From Coprinellus micaceus (lineage: Eukaryota; Basidiomycota; Agaricomycetes; Agaricales; Psathyrellaceae), in contig OX596334.1 in NCBI GenBank assembly GCA_951394405.1, positions 1,178,001 to 1,242,000 on the forward strand: DNA of 64,000 nt, given 5' to 3'. Below are positions 31,423-42,825 of this stretch, piece after piece. The number at the start of each line of letters is the position of its first letter. The first letter of the stretch is position 1. Position numbers and translations under genes: made by a program. Under the pieces are notes generated by a model. The model worked only from the letters and a program-made list of their open reading frames with translations. It was not told where the DNA came from and did no database searches.

Positions 31423-34400
31423 ATGCCGCCTTTGCACCGACGGAGGAAACGACCATACGCAGTTCTTCAGGATGAGGACGACAGTGATCAGGAAGGGAGT
31501 CCAAGCAACACCAGCGATGAAGGGGATGTGGAAATGAGCGAGCATACCTCCGTCCACTATTCTACGGTACAGGGAGGGTACTACGGTTCTGCGGAGGCGC
31601 CCGATGAAGAGGACAGTGACTCTGACCTTCAACAACTGAAGGCACCCAAATCGGGAGATGATGGGACATCAGCAGCGCCACAAGGGTGTTGCTTTGATGA
31701 AGGTGACGTTTACGACCATACCTCCTCACCACCACCTGCGGATTTCTCTCCACTGGAAACGGACGCTCAAGCCGCCAAAGTGAAAGCCGCACCATCGCTC
31801 ATTCCGTATGAAAATGTTATCAATTTCGACGATGATGAAGACGACGAGGAGCCAGAGCCAGCCTCCGCATCCGAACCAGCAGCAAAGAGTCGGAGCCCAG
31901 CTGCAGTAAGTGCACATCTCCGTTATCGCAAACTCTGACTTCATGGAGCCTAGGATCAAGAAGATTGGAAACAGAATTATCGCGACGATTATCTCCGGGA
32001 GATGATTTGGCTGGAAGGTCGTGCGGGACAGTCTCAGAAGTGCTGCCCGGGCTGCAGTGAGGAGGAGAAGGCGATCTATCGTTGTAAGACCTGCATTGGG
32101 GCAGTATCTTTGTGCCAAAAGTGCATTGTGTCTGCTCACCTCCATGACCCATTCCATTTCATCGAGGTATGTTTTGGGTCATCTCTCTTCACCTCAATTG
32201 GCTGAGCGCCCTTGCAGAAGTGGAATGGTCTGTTCTTCGAGGATACATCACTCAAGGCGGTTGGCCTACATATCCAGCTCAACCATCCCCCTCGACGTTC
32301 CTGTCCCTTTCCTATTCATGCTCACAACCACAACTTCGTTGTCCTCGACACGACCGGTATTCACGAGGTAAATCTGTCGTTCTGCGGATGCGATAAACAG
32401 AAGCCACGACACGTACAGCTCCTACGCCACCGCCTCTTCCCTGGGACAGGAATGGACCCACGTTCAGCGGCGACCTTTCGCGCTCTGAAGTTCTTTCAAA
32501 TTATGTCCTTTGAGTCAAAAGGGTCGCACGAAGAATTCTACAACGCCATCGTTCGCATGACCGGAAACGTGAGGATCAAGCCGACGCGGGTACGCCTTCC
32601 ACCTGTCTACTGTGCCCCGCTAAAGCTCATTTTCATCCCATCCAGGACCGTTACCACGAGTTCCTGGTCATGGTCAGCCAATGGAGACACTTGAAGATGC
32701 TGAAGCGAGCTGGGCGGGCATATACCCCTGGGGGCGTTAAGGGCACCAAGCTCGGCGACTGCGCGCTTCGATGCCCTGCATGTCCCCAGCCTGGAATTAA
32801 CCTTCCGGATGGGTGGGAATTCGCTTCGCCGGACAAACGGTATGTTTTGGCTGATCTTCATCCTCCCCTACCGCCTGATAAATTGCTAGGTGGATATACC
32901 GCCTTTTTGTGGCCGTTGACGGAAACTTTCGCCTGAAGCGTCGCATGGTCTCGTCCGATGAGCGCGATCCGGGTCTCAACGAAGGATGGGCGTATTTTGT
33001 GGAGGATAAGGCCTACAGGACGCATCTCGCATCCCAGTGGGATATGAAACAGGAGGTCTGCACCCTCAAGATAGATCGGAGTCCGTCTGTACTCATATTA
33101 CCCACAGAGGAGTACCTGTGTTGCTCATGACGCAGTCGACAAGCCTGATCGTGAGGCGCGAGGACTTGCTGCGTCAGGTGTGGTCGCTGTTATCTGTACC
33201 CGTCACGAGTTCAGGCTGCCGAATGGTATGGGGGATCTTCAGAAGGGAGAACGGTATGCTAGCAATTCGAAACTACCTCGCTCTCGTTCTAATGGTGTCT
33301 TGTGGTCTAGATACATCAATGTCGACTTCATCATCTTCTCTGCTATCCATTGGTTCAAGATTCGGGACCTGGCTATATCTTATGATATAGCCTGTCAGTG
33401 GTACCGTAAGCTTATGGAGCGCCTCATGAAGCTCCCGAAGGAGCTGCGCCCCATGTACCTGGCTAGCATACGCTTTTTCATTCCCAAATTCCATCTCCCC
33501 GCTCACATCGAGTATTGTAACCGCACGTTCTCGTTCAACCTCAGTCAAGGTGTCGGCCGTAGTGACGGAGAAGCGCCCGAGCGTGGCTGGTCTCGGATGA
33601 ACGGTATATCTAAGAGTACGGCAGAGATGGGACCTGGGAACCGCAGAGATACCGTAGACGACCACTGCGCAGATCTCAACTGGCAGAAGACCCAAGGAGT
33701 CGGTACGTCTTCCATTCAATGCTATCTAAATACACCATTGATTAAACAGTCTTCCTTTCAAATCAGGCGAGTCTCTCGAGACCAAGAAAGTACGAGCCGT
33801 GGCGGCGTCTTCCACGCACGATGCAGCGTTGGAAGAATTCAAAGAATCTGTTCCAGAGAAGTTCGTCAGCCAGTGGACGAAGCATGCGGAGGACTGGGAG
33901 GCCAACCCATCTGCAGTCGCAAATCCATTCGAGGCTGAGGTGAAAGGTAAAACACTTGTTAACTCTGACTGCGTATTACTAACGCCATTGTACTTAGGTG
34001 TTAGTGAACAGTCAATCAGACTGCAGCTCGCACGAGAAGCGGAAGCCATCGACAGTACCCAGAAGAAGGGCGACGACTCGGCGACGACGGGGTCGATGCA
34101 CCCCTCTCTATTCATTTCCCAAGGCCTTCAAATAGAAGAAGATCAGTACGTCGATTCTCCCATCATCTTTAGTCTCTATATGTCTTACCGGATACTCTCT
34201 GTAGACAGAAGCTCCACCTGGCTGTGTGCTCTCTTGGGAACCACCCAACAAAGAAGCAGCTGACGGCCATGGCAGAGCGCTCAAATGCTCTACGCCGCCG
34301 CATAGCATCCTGGATCGAGGTTCAGAAAGTGCATATTCTGGATGCCGACGTGCTTCGTCACCAAAGAGACTCGGCAGCGACAAAGGTCGATGGGAAACCC

Positions 34401-35354
34401 GCCAGTGAGGCCTACGATATCCCTCTCCTTCTCCCCTCGGCACTCCCAGCTTCGTCTAGCTGCTCTGCAACCCTCGTACGCTACGAGGTTCAACTCCGGG
34501 AAGGCCAAGCCTACGATGCCCTCAACGAAGTTCGTCGCCACCTGCGCCTACGCTCGTACCTTTACAAACGGAAGGATGCCTATTCTCGCGGTGTGGCCCA
34601 AAACACAAGATCCAACACGGCCATCAAGCGCGCTCAGGTCGGTGTCGACAGAGGTGTTGCCAAGTATAAACGTGTGCGAAGCGCGTTGCTGTCCCTGTGC
34701 GGTGAGGTGGAGGAAGGCGTGCCTTTTGTTCCGGAAAGGTGGAGGAACGACTTGAAGGAGCTGAAGGCAGTACACGTGCGCGGGCTTTCGGAGGGGCTAT
34801 ACAGCCAGACTGAAGGTACAAGGGAGATATCTTGGATTTGGATGTCCAGATCTGCGCCCGTCACGAAGGACTCGGACGAGAACATTGAGGCTGACATCCA
34901 ACTGCAAGACGGTGAGTGCGCCTCGAGCATGTATCGCGTGTTTGCTGATCTCATCTTAGCTCTTCGAATCGAGTTTCTGAGGTGCAGGGCCCGAGCGATG
35001 CGGTGGCGGGAGGAAGTCGTTCTCTTGGACGAGGAAATGCGGCGTACCCTGCGCTCCTTCGAGAATAGGGCGGAGTGGTGGGCTTCAAAGGAAGATAGTA
35101 CGATTGGTGGATCCGGGCCCGACTACGATGAAGGATTTCGGGCATATGCCCAGTCCCAAGTGGCCGTCTACAAGACTCTGTTCACCGACTGTCAACAACA
35201 ATGGGATGCAGCAAAGGAAAGGAACTGGGCGAAGGCCCCAAGGAGAAAGGGGAAGAAGGCCGCAGGTGGACAAGGTACATTAAGCTCTGGTACGGTGGCC
35301 GAAGAGGCTGTGGTTGGTGAGGAAGCTGTTGATGTATACGACGACTTCGATTAG
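31423..35354 (+). CDS. KDZ transposase with CxC2 cysteine cluster, apparently intact
   Basis: About ten exons joined by 50-60 bp GT..AG introns, from ATG at 31423 (MPPLHRRRKRPY) to the stop at 35354. All exons join in frame. Order: an acidic N-terminus; the CxC2 zinc-binding cluster CCPGCSEEEKAIYRCKTC...LCQKC...HDPFHFIEKW; the conserved core with VNLSFCGCDK, CPACPQPGINLP, AVDGNFRLKR and ASGVVAVICTRHEF; then NGMGDLQKGERY, ISYDIACQWYRKL and PKFHLPAHI; then GRSDGEAPERGWSRMNGISK and GNRRDTVDDH; and a C-terminal helical region (EGQAYDALNEVRRHLRLRSY). The Asp of DGNF, the Asp of YDIACQW and the Glu of EAPERGWS are candidates for the catalytic triad. KDZ enzymes are DNA transposases expanded in mushrooms. 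No stop or frameshift was found. The copy at 57342-61316 is damaged by comparison. Confidence 0.85.
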
Positions 35355-35849
35355 ATAGTGTCCTACCTGAACGCATGTGTTGATGTATTTCTACCAGATG
35401 ATCCATTGCCTACAAGAAAAATTAGAGTCCGTAAATGAGAATGGTGCCCTAAGCCTTGTTCACAGGGAGACTGTTAGAACTTAGAAGAGAGGAGGAGCTC
35501 CTGACATGAAGAAGAAAAAAACGGATGTGCGGAGGATTGAACCACCGAGCTCCACATAGGAGAGGGTCGAAACTGACGCTGGGAGAGGCCAGCACTAACT
35601 AAGGTACAGAGGATATGACTACAGACACAGTAGATATATTAGTGGCATGCTGCATCTCGCATCTCAACCTTGTGTTGCCGTACGTCAATGACCGTGTCCA
35701 AGCATCACCTTAAAACACCACCTATATTACAGCCTGGGTATCAGTTGGACAAAGGAGCACAGTGAAGCAGGGGCACACTCAAGAGCTCTGAACTGGGGAT
35801 TCAATGCTTGGAAGTTAGGTGAGGATAGGCGCTGGTAATCCATGATCGA
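35355..35849. other. Spacer between transposase and right terminal array
   Basis: About 0.5 kb. It contains the transposase 3' flank. No gene or repeat is recognised. Confidence 0.4.
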
Positions 35850-36848
35850 CCACCCGGCCAGACATCAGGTGATGCATCATCCAGAGAGCCCAAATTCGGC
35901 CGGATATTGGGTGCTAGTGAATTAAATTGCTTGCCAGGCAAAGCACAATGCATTATGGGACATCTGGCGGGCCTGAGAAAACCCGATAAATTAGGCGCTG
36001 GCGATGCATGATGGATAACCTGGTAGATGTGCCTAGTGATGCATCATCTGCGGGACGCAAAAAGGCGCTTCAGCGAAGCCCCATAAAATTGGACCTAGGT
36101 GATCCATGGTGCATCGTCTGGCGGGCCCAAAAAGGCACGGTGGAAATCGCGTAAAAATTGGACTGCGGGACGCAAAAAAGCGCCGCAGTGAAACCCCCAT
36201 AAAATTGGATTCAGGCGATCCATGATGCATCACCTGCGAGCCCAAAAATGGCGGGGCAAACCGCACAAAAATTGGGCGCAGGTGATCTATGATACATCAT
36301 CCGGCGGGCCCAAAAAAGCGCAGTGGAAATTGCACGGGAATTGGGCGCAGGTGATCCATCATGGATCGCCTGGGCGTTACCCCTGGTGATGCATCATCCG
36401 AAGGATCCGCAAACGACGCGGGGTGGAGCCCCTAAAAATTAGGCGCCGGTGATGCATCACCCAACGCGTGCACAAAATCCATCTGGAAACATCACCAGCA
36501 GCACCCGAGCATGCGGGGCTATATCCCCGAGGAAAATACCCACAATGATCCGGCATCAACCGCTGGCGAGTAAATTTTAGGTGATGCATCGATGCATCAT
36601 GAACAAAAGGGCGGGACGAGGGGGCGGGGTGCACAGCGTGCGCCAGCGTGACAGTCACGATCAACCGTGATGCCCATGGATCATGAATCACAAGGGGCGA
36701 GCACCCTAACGTTTAGTACCCCTACCCTATATGTATACGGGCAATACATGATGCATCATAGGGCCGTTATACGGTAACAAGCGCCCGTGATGCATGACCT
36801 CATCCCGCTGATTAAGCGTAACTGATGGATCATTCCAGGTGACCCGCC
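35850..36848. repeat. Right terminal/subterminal inverted-repeat array of the KDZ element
   Basis: Mirror of the left array, with about nine GATGCATC or near-matching palindromes. Units of roughly 80-100 bp are visible, each with a palindrome, a block like AAAAATTGGGCGCAGGTGAT and a block like GGCGGGCCCAAAAAAGCGC. The segment 36380-36710 is nearly identical to the reverse of 7438-7770. Confidence 0.8.
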
Positions 36849-36857
36849 TGTTAACAT
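36849..36857. repeat. Right target-site duplication of the KDZ element (TGTTAACAT)
   Basis: Second copy of the 9 bp at 7258-7266. The Helitron frame resumes directly from it (TTA ACA TGG TTT). Confidence 0.75.
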
Positions 36858-38134
36858 GGTTTAGCCCGTGGTCTTATTACGAACCGCTGAGTCCCAACAA
36901 TAATGACTGGGTTGTTGTGTTTGAGGATTTTAAACGTTCTTGTCCAGATGCCTATCTCAACAAAATGAATAACATGCAACTATTGAACGAATGCAAGGAC
37001 TCACGTGATGACAATTATGCTCAGCGGAGACAGCTTGAGAGGCAAGCCAACTACAACTTTGCCTCTGTTTTTCACGATCGCGGTGACAATGGTGATCGTG
37101 TTGACCGTATCACCACCCTCGACCAGTTAATGGAGAGCGATGTCCTTCACCAGTTGATGGAGATGGACGACAAACAGTCGAATAATCTCAACCGATCGTC
37201 CCTGAACACCCAGCAAATGGTAGATAGGCTCCAAGAGCTTAATATTTTTTCCCAGAACGCAGACTTGCAAACCTCGGAAGAATTTCCGCTGTCGCACACC
37301 CGTCAAATACATGACGAGGATCTTGCAGACGAGGAACTATGGGGGTCTGCATATGCAGAGCGCCGTGCTGCATGGAAAAAGGGCGCCAGTTGTGCTGAGA
37401 CTCAGCGAAAGTCCGATGATCGTTACTATGAGGCAGCAAAGCTTTCACTCAATAGTATCACCAGTGAATGGGATGACGGTGCAAAAGAAATCCTACAATT
37501 GAATCGAGTGCCCCCACAGACCGAGGTCTTATGCGACTGCCTGCCTGTTGTGCGTGATCTTGTCCTAGAAAAGTACACATTGAATGAGGAACAGCTATCC
37601 ACGTTTGACGCAGTGTATAACGACTTACTGCGGCGTCAGACATCTCGTGATGTTGATCCTCTTAGTCTCTATATCGCAGGGCCTGGTGGTACAGGAAAAA
37701 GTACGGTCCTGAATGCCATCACGCTTCTCTTTGAGGCGTTGGGAATTCAATTCGTTCTACAATAAGGGCATCTGCGTTTACAGGTGTTGCGGCAAAAAAC
37801 ATAGGGGGTATGACATTGCACACCGCACTTTGTTTGCACTTGACAAGTGAGAAAGTCAGTGACCGTACACGAGAGGAATTAATTTCCATGTGGCGAGCAG
37901 TTGACTACCTTGTTGTAGACAAAGTTTCAATGATTGGTAGCCACCTTATGTACCGTCTGAACGAAGCCTTGTGCACGGCGAAAGAGTGCAGTAAACTGTT
38001 TGGTGGTGTGAATATCATATTTGCAGGAGACTTCGGACAGCTCACCCCCATTATTGACCGACCTCTGTACCAGTACTTGCCACCTGGCACCGCTTCATCG
38101 GAGTATGGCCAGTACAATATCTTTGGGAAATTAT

Positions 38135-38227
38135 CATCTCAGTCACTATGGAACGACCCCCTTAAGGCCCCATTGGAACACTAAATTAATAGGCCTTCAA
38201 GGGGGTCGTTCCATAGTGACTGAGATG
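38135..38227. mobile_element. 93-bp hAT-like foldback MITE with 8-bp target duplication
   Basis: The terminal inverted repeats begin CATCTCAGTCACTATGG and continue GAACGACCCCCTT, about 35 bp on each arm with one small difference, around a short AT-rich centre. The target duplication GAAATTAT is at 38127-38134 and 38228-38235. An 8-bp duplication is typical of hAT elements. Removing the element with one duplication restores the Helitron reading frame. Confidence 0.85.
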
Positions 38228-39813
38228 GAAATTATTGTGGTATGGCGTTCGCGAGGTCGTGTTACTCAAAGAAGTTATGCGTCAGCAGTCGGACGAAAAT
38301 GGGTTCATAGATCTCCTCCATCGCGTACGCTTGGGACAGACAACTTTGGAAGACTACGCCATGCTCAAATCCCGCATCTTGCAACATATCCCAACCGAAG
38401 ACAGGCCAAGCGGATTCAAGACGCCTATTTTGACGTGTAATAATGATGCAAAAGACCACATCAATGCGATCGCTGCTCAAGAGTACAGCGACGCTACAGG
38501 ACGTGCGGCCCACTGGTACCATGTGTACGATACTATCGGCAAAAAAGAGATTCCACCTGGTGCTGTGAAGGATTATCTGGATACGCTGTCGGGAGGGGCA
38601 GTCAATTATCGCCAAGGAAAGATGTTGCTAGCCCTTGGCATGCCCGTTATGCTATGTCACAACTGTGACGTTGATTCTGGCGTGGTGAACGGCTGTATGG
38701 GCACACTGAAATCCATCCGCTACTCCATTGACACGTTTGGACGGCGCCATCTCCGGTTGTGTGTCGTGATCAGTGAAGAATCAAACTTAACCGATTTTCC
38801 GGGCTTGGACCCTGGGGAGTTTGTTGTTCTTGAGGATACATCCTCGGTGTCCCTGTCGAAAAAAAGGTATAACCTTTCCCTAACCTTCAGACAGACTCAA
38901 GTCCCCATCGTCCCTGCGTATGCAATGACTGTCTACAAGATCCAGGGGCGCACCCTCGAGAGCGCTATAATTGATCTTGCCAGCACAAATGTTATCTCTG
39001 AGGCCTATGTCATGTTATCTAGAGTGAAAACCCTGGATGGATTGTACTTACTTCGGGATTTCAGCCTCGACAGTTTGCGCAAAAAGCCTCCAAAGGATGT
39101 TCGCGTTGAATATCGTCGAATCCGGGCTTTAGACGCGCTGCGGCACGGCGACCCATCTTCCACGTCTCTGCAATATGTACCTGGAATAGTTGATTGCAAG
39201 TTCAAGGATCAAGACGAATCTTTGTTGACGAACGCGGCACGCCTGGTACAGACGAACTCAGACGCTCTCCCACCAGGGCCTGAAGAAGATCGACCACCAA
39301 ACAAAACAAAGACAAACATAAGGATGATGTTCGCCAGCAGATACAACCAACGCCCTCCTGCACCGAGTCAACCCCTTGTCCCTCTTACATCCTCTTTGAC
39401 TACCGCAAACACAACATTTACTCCCAATGTGCAACCTTCACATCCGCCCAGCGCGCCTTCCACCGCAAAAAAGCCGAAGATTATAATCAGGCAAAGATTC
39501 ACAAACCGCCGGGGGGCAAATTCGCTCTCTAGCCCCTTGCACGACTATGGTCTCACTCTGCTTCCTGGACATTTCGAAATTCCTGTCCCCAATACGTCTA
39601 TGACGGTCAACAAACGTCACCCTGCACCAGATCGTGGTGGAGGTGTGAAGAGACATTGCGACCAGGACCACAGTGACGATGAGTCATTGGAAAGGGGTTG
39701 CAAACGCCCGCGGCTATAAAGGTAAGCCAGGCTTCACTATTTCACCCCACCCTCCCTTGTTACACTTCGGCTTACTAACCTCAACTCAACCATTTTGAAC
39801 CTACTACTTAAAC

Positions 39814-41546
39814 ATGACCCCTTCTCACTCTACTGCCAAGTCTCCCTCGCTGTCGCCTACCCCCGCCGCACCTGCTAACTGCTTCGAATTCCGTGGCCTT
39901 CCCAATCAAGTCTACGACCAGCTTGAGAACGACTTCTGTGCCCGTCCCCATGATTGGCTCGGAAGTGGCGAGATTTCGATCAACCACCACTACCACCTAA
40001 TCGGTCGCCCTCCCCCACACCCAGGCGCGTGGAGACGCTCTACCGCAAATCGACTGACCCGAGAGGAGGAGGAGCTCCGAGTGTCGGTCTTTGGTGAGAT
40101 GGTGGGAAAGGCTTGGGGCACCCGCATCTCTTCGATGGGGAACTTCATCACGGGGGTGACGGACAATGGGATAGCCAAGGTGTGCCGCTTTCTGCTTCAT
40201 CATGTTCAAATTCTGACTTGGGTCATTGTAGACTATTAACGATGGAACTTCGGTTCGAAACAAGCTGTTTGTTCGCCTCCCAACGTTCGCGCCGGAAATG
40301 GTCGAGGCCGCATGGGACAATCAGCTGTCGGAAATCAGGGACTTTGAGGCAGACGTTGTCAAGAATAACGGGGTAAGAATCACTCCTTATGTGCGGTAAC
40401 AGGTTATTGACTTGCGTCATGAAGGCTTGTGGTAACAGCATCATCAGTTACGCACCCAACAACACCACTGAACTCATTGGGGTAAACATGCCCCAGATCT
40501 ACAACGTATGTTTTCGCTTCAGCACCATACATTAGACTGATTCATGCCGTCAGGACCTCTGTAAGGGTGGGCCTGCGACGAAGAAGTCCCTTGCTGCTGC
40601 GAAGCCGAAGACGAAGCAGAAGGTTTCAATCTCCTCGATGAAGCGAGCGAAGGAGGAATTGAGGAGTGAGGCGAAGAAGTCCGCGAATTCTGGTCCTTCA
40701 TCAAACGCCGCTGCAGGTCCCTCCAGCGCTGGCATGTCGTCGACCCCACCGAGCAACCCTAGTGACCCTGGGCCTCGCACTTCGGTGGAGCTCCCGTTGG
40801 AATGGGACCAAGACGCGCCTGTCAATGGTTAGTAGCGATTGTTATTATGCATCATTTAAGCCAACTAACCGTTCTTAAGGTCACGCTCCCGCCGTCTCTG
40901 GTGCTACCTACAATGTCAACTGTCTCCCTGACCATCGCGGTCCACTTTTCCAACACATCCACTCTGTAGTTCAGCAGCCTGAGGTTTACAACCTGCAGGG
41001 TGAACTCGTAAACCCGAGAGATCTGCCGTTTTACCTGAAGCCAGGTGTACTGCTCCTGTTAGAAGGTGTATTTGCTGTGTGGCACATCCCCGACGGTCAT
41101 TCAGTGCGTATATGTTTCATGTGCGATCCTGAACTTTGCTCATGGCATCATAGTTGGTCCAGTTCATTGCAGACGCTATCCGTGTGATTGCCGACAGTGA
41201 CGAGCCCGCTCAAATCCCGCCCATTATGCCTAATACGACTTCCGATAAAACCTCGACGAAGCGTACCCCTGAAAAGCGAACCGCCGCCTTCTTGCACTTC
41301 GGCAAAGGTCTGCCGGCGAAGCGCGCCAAAGTTAACACCTCCAGCGCTTCCACTGCGACTGCACCAGTGGAAGCTCCCTTACCGACAGGTGTTTGCGACG
41401 ACACTGAATCGGGGTCCGAACTGACCGAGGATGAGGACGAGGACGAGGAGTCTGATAAAGATGCGGAGGGTGAAGATGATATGGATGTCGCGGAGGAGGA
41501 GGCGCCCCGTACCACTCGCTCTGCGAAGGGTAAAGGCTGCGCTTAG
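39814..41546 (+). CDS. Unrecognised intron-rich gene downstream of the Helitron
   Basis: ATG at 39814 (MTPSHSTAKSPSLSP). Exon 1 ends at 40179 before GTGTGC, and exon 2 starts at 40232 with TINDGTSVRNKLFVRLP. Further exons encode PEMVEAAWDNQLSEIRDFEAD, NSIISYAPNNTTELIGVNMP, a basic Ala/Lys/Ser-rich linker, GPLFQHIHSVVQQPEVYNL and FYLKPGVLLLLEGVFAVWHI. The last exon is acidic (ESGSELTEDEDEDEESDKD) and stops at 41546. All donors and acceptors are standard and keep frame, so it is probably expressed. I do not recognise a domain. The last but one exon, with its hydrophobic LLLLEGVFAVWHI strand, looks like a small beta-rich fold. Confidence 0.6.
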
Positions 41547-41781
41547 TGTTTGGAGTGAGATATGGAGGTGGCCACGTTTCTCGATTCTGTTCCAACTACT
41601 GTGTCGTTCCTTGACTTCTTTTCTTTTACTTCGATGACACACAGCGCATCTCATGTCATTCTTTCGCTTCATGACTCCCGCGTTACTTAAATTCAAGTAC
41701 TATGGAAATATATGTATAGTATGTATTCTGTGCAATGAACATTACGTAGATTGAGAATGGTACTGCAAAGATAGAGTGACC

Positions 41782-42647
41782 TCAATCGACCCTTGGGCGG
41801 CTGGTTGGCATAACATGAACTTCCATGAGGTGTTGCTTGTAGTGACGAGTACTGCCATCTTGGGCCCTACAATGTAGAATGTCATGAGTGGTATGCGTCA
41901 CACGTAGGACCCGGAACTTACATGCAGAGGGCAGTCCTTGCCATGACGATGTCGCCGTGTTTAATCTCATCAGAATAGTCGTTGGGGTGGATGATGTTGT
42001 GCATGGCGTCGTATACAGTGGGAGGACAGACCACTAGCCCTTCAACGATGTCCCCTCGATACTTGCGGTCGGGGTCATAAAGCATGCTAGTGCGTCTTTG
42101 AAGCTCGTTGACATTGCTCCGTGCCCCAACTTCCTCCTTGAGCTGAAATACTGGCCCAGACTCGAGGACGAAGTACCTCTGCTTGTTTTCAAATGTGCTC
42201 CAAAACGGTCTTCCTCGGGGTTCTGCGATTCACATCAAGAAAGAATTGAACACGATACCAGCCTTCGAAATCATCAGACTAACCGTCATACAGTGCCTCG
42301 TTTTGCTCATACACCTTCTGAAGAACCTGCATCATCTTCCAGCTTCGATCCTTCGCGACTTGAGGGTACGGCGCGTACAGATCCATCGCCAGCATCTCGC
42401 ACGTGATGGTCAGCCGGGTGTCCAGAAGGCTGTCGCGATCCCATAACTCCTGGCAGATTGGAAGGTCGAAGTAGGGATCGTTGATGTTATTTTCAATCGT
42501 TTCGAATGTGATGCGCGCTGGGAAGTCGAACAGGTCGACCGCAGAATTGCCGTCTTTAGGATCGGTGAGCCAGTGGTAGGCCTCTTCGTAGCCGTAGTTG
42601 ACAAGCTTCACGGGGCGGCCGACTTTGAGTACGCCCATGTTCGTCAT
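41782..42647 (-). CDS. Unrecognised three-exon gene
   Basis: Minus strand, best ATG at 42647 (MTNMGVLKVGRPV). An upstream exon could add YRVEKPGPD. Exon 1 has LVNYGYEEAYHWLTDPKDG and LPICQELWDRDSLLDTRLT. Exon 2 begins after about 70 bp with EPRGRPFWSTFENKQRYF and carries LYDPDRKYRGDIVEGLVV and YSDEIKHGDIVMARTALC. Exon 3 gives AQDGSTRHYKQHLMEVHVMP and stops at 41782. GDIVEGLVV...GDIVMA suggests a small beta-barrel-like module. The protein is about 230-250 residues, with no known function. Confidence 0.55.
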
Positions 42648-42761
42648 GTCGGGACCAGGCTTCTCCACCCTATAACCTCCCAATGACCAATTCAATATGG
42701 GTCATTTGAGTGTCTAGATGACATAAAACTGAAGTGTCAATATTTCTCAACTGAGCGGCAC

Positions 42762-42825
42762 CCTTGACTTATGGAGAAAGGCTCAGTTGAGGTAGCTCAA
42801 CTGAGCCATCCTCCATGAGTCAAGG
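42762..42825. repeat. Long imperfect hairpin upstream of the gene at 41782-42647
   Basis: Two nested stems: outer CCTTGACTTATGGAG paired with CTCCATGAGTCAAGG, inner GGCTCAGTTGAG paired with CTCAACTGAGCC around a GTAG loop. A third CTCAACTGAG lies at 42747-42756. Each arm is about 30 bp with a 3-base interior bulge. It may be a foldback element remnant or a regulatory structure. Confidence 0.65.

Larger units (their letters stand above)
7267..36848 (+). mobile_element. KDZ-superfamily DNA transposon (29.6 kb with nested insertions, about 15.6 kb without)
   Basis: The borders are set by the target duplication TGTTAACAT and by restoration of the Helitron frame. The two ends are long inverted regions. 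Left 7438-7770 and right 36380-36710 are nearly identical when one is reversed, and both contain arrays of a GATGCATC palindrome. The element encodes a KDZ transposase (31423-35354, +) and five other genes (8707-25296 -, 25971-26458 -, 26594-27479 -, 27685-28511 -, 29231-30106 +). Subtracting the copia insertion and its duplication leaves 15,626 bp. The outermost few bases of the two ends do not align well: the right end has about 7 extra bases, GGCGGGT on the reverse strand. The exact tips are therefore uncertain. Intact transposase, near-identical inner repeats and clean duplication suggest fairly recent movement. Confidence 0.85.
36849..39719 (+). pseudogene. Helitron protein, C-terminal (Pif1-like helicase) half
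   Basis: It continues the Helitron frame from the left half. After the linker (WFSPWSYYEPLSPNNNDWVV) comes a Pif1-type SF1 helicase. Walker A is GPGGTGKSTVLNAIT near 37681. Later motifs are TGVAAKNIGGMTLHTAL, IIFAGDFGQLTPI, LKEVMRQ, MPVMLCHNCD, YAMTVYKIQGRTLESAIIDL and VMLSRVKTLDGLYLLRDF. Lesions: a one-base loss near 37757-37760 puts a TAA in frame; Walker B reads YLVVDKVSMIG, with Lys (37921-37923) where these enzymes have Glu; and a 93-bp MITE interrupts the frame at 38135. Across the MITE the frame restores as FGKL then LWYGVREV. The C-terminal tail is low-complexity and ends CKRPRL. The helicase would be inactive. A Helitron 3' end (hairpin and CTRR) was not identified. Confidence 0.85.

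Noticed and set aside
4056..39719. Two separate Helitrons rather than one split Helitron
   Set aside because: The left half stops at YSRMMLT and the right half starts at WFSPW with a shared TGTTAACAT, and the junction rejoins in frame. Domains are complementary with no overlap.
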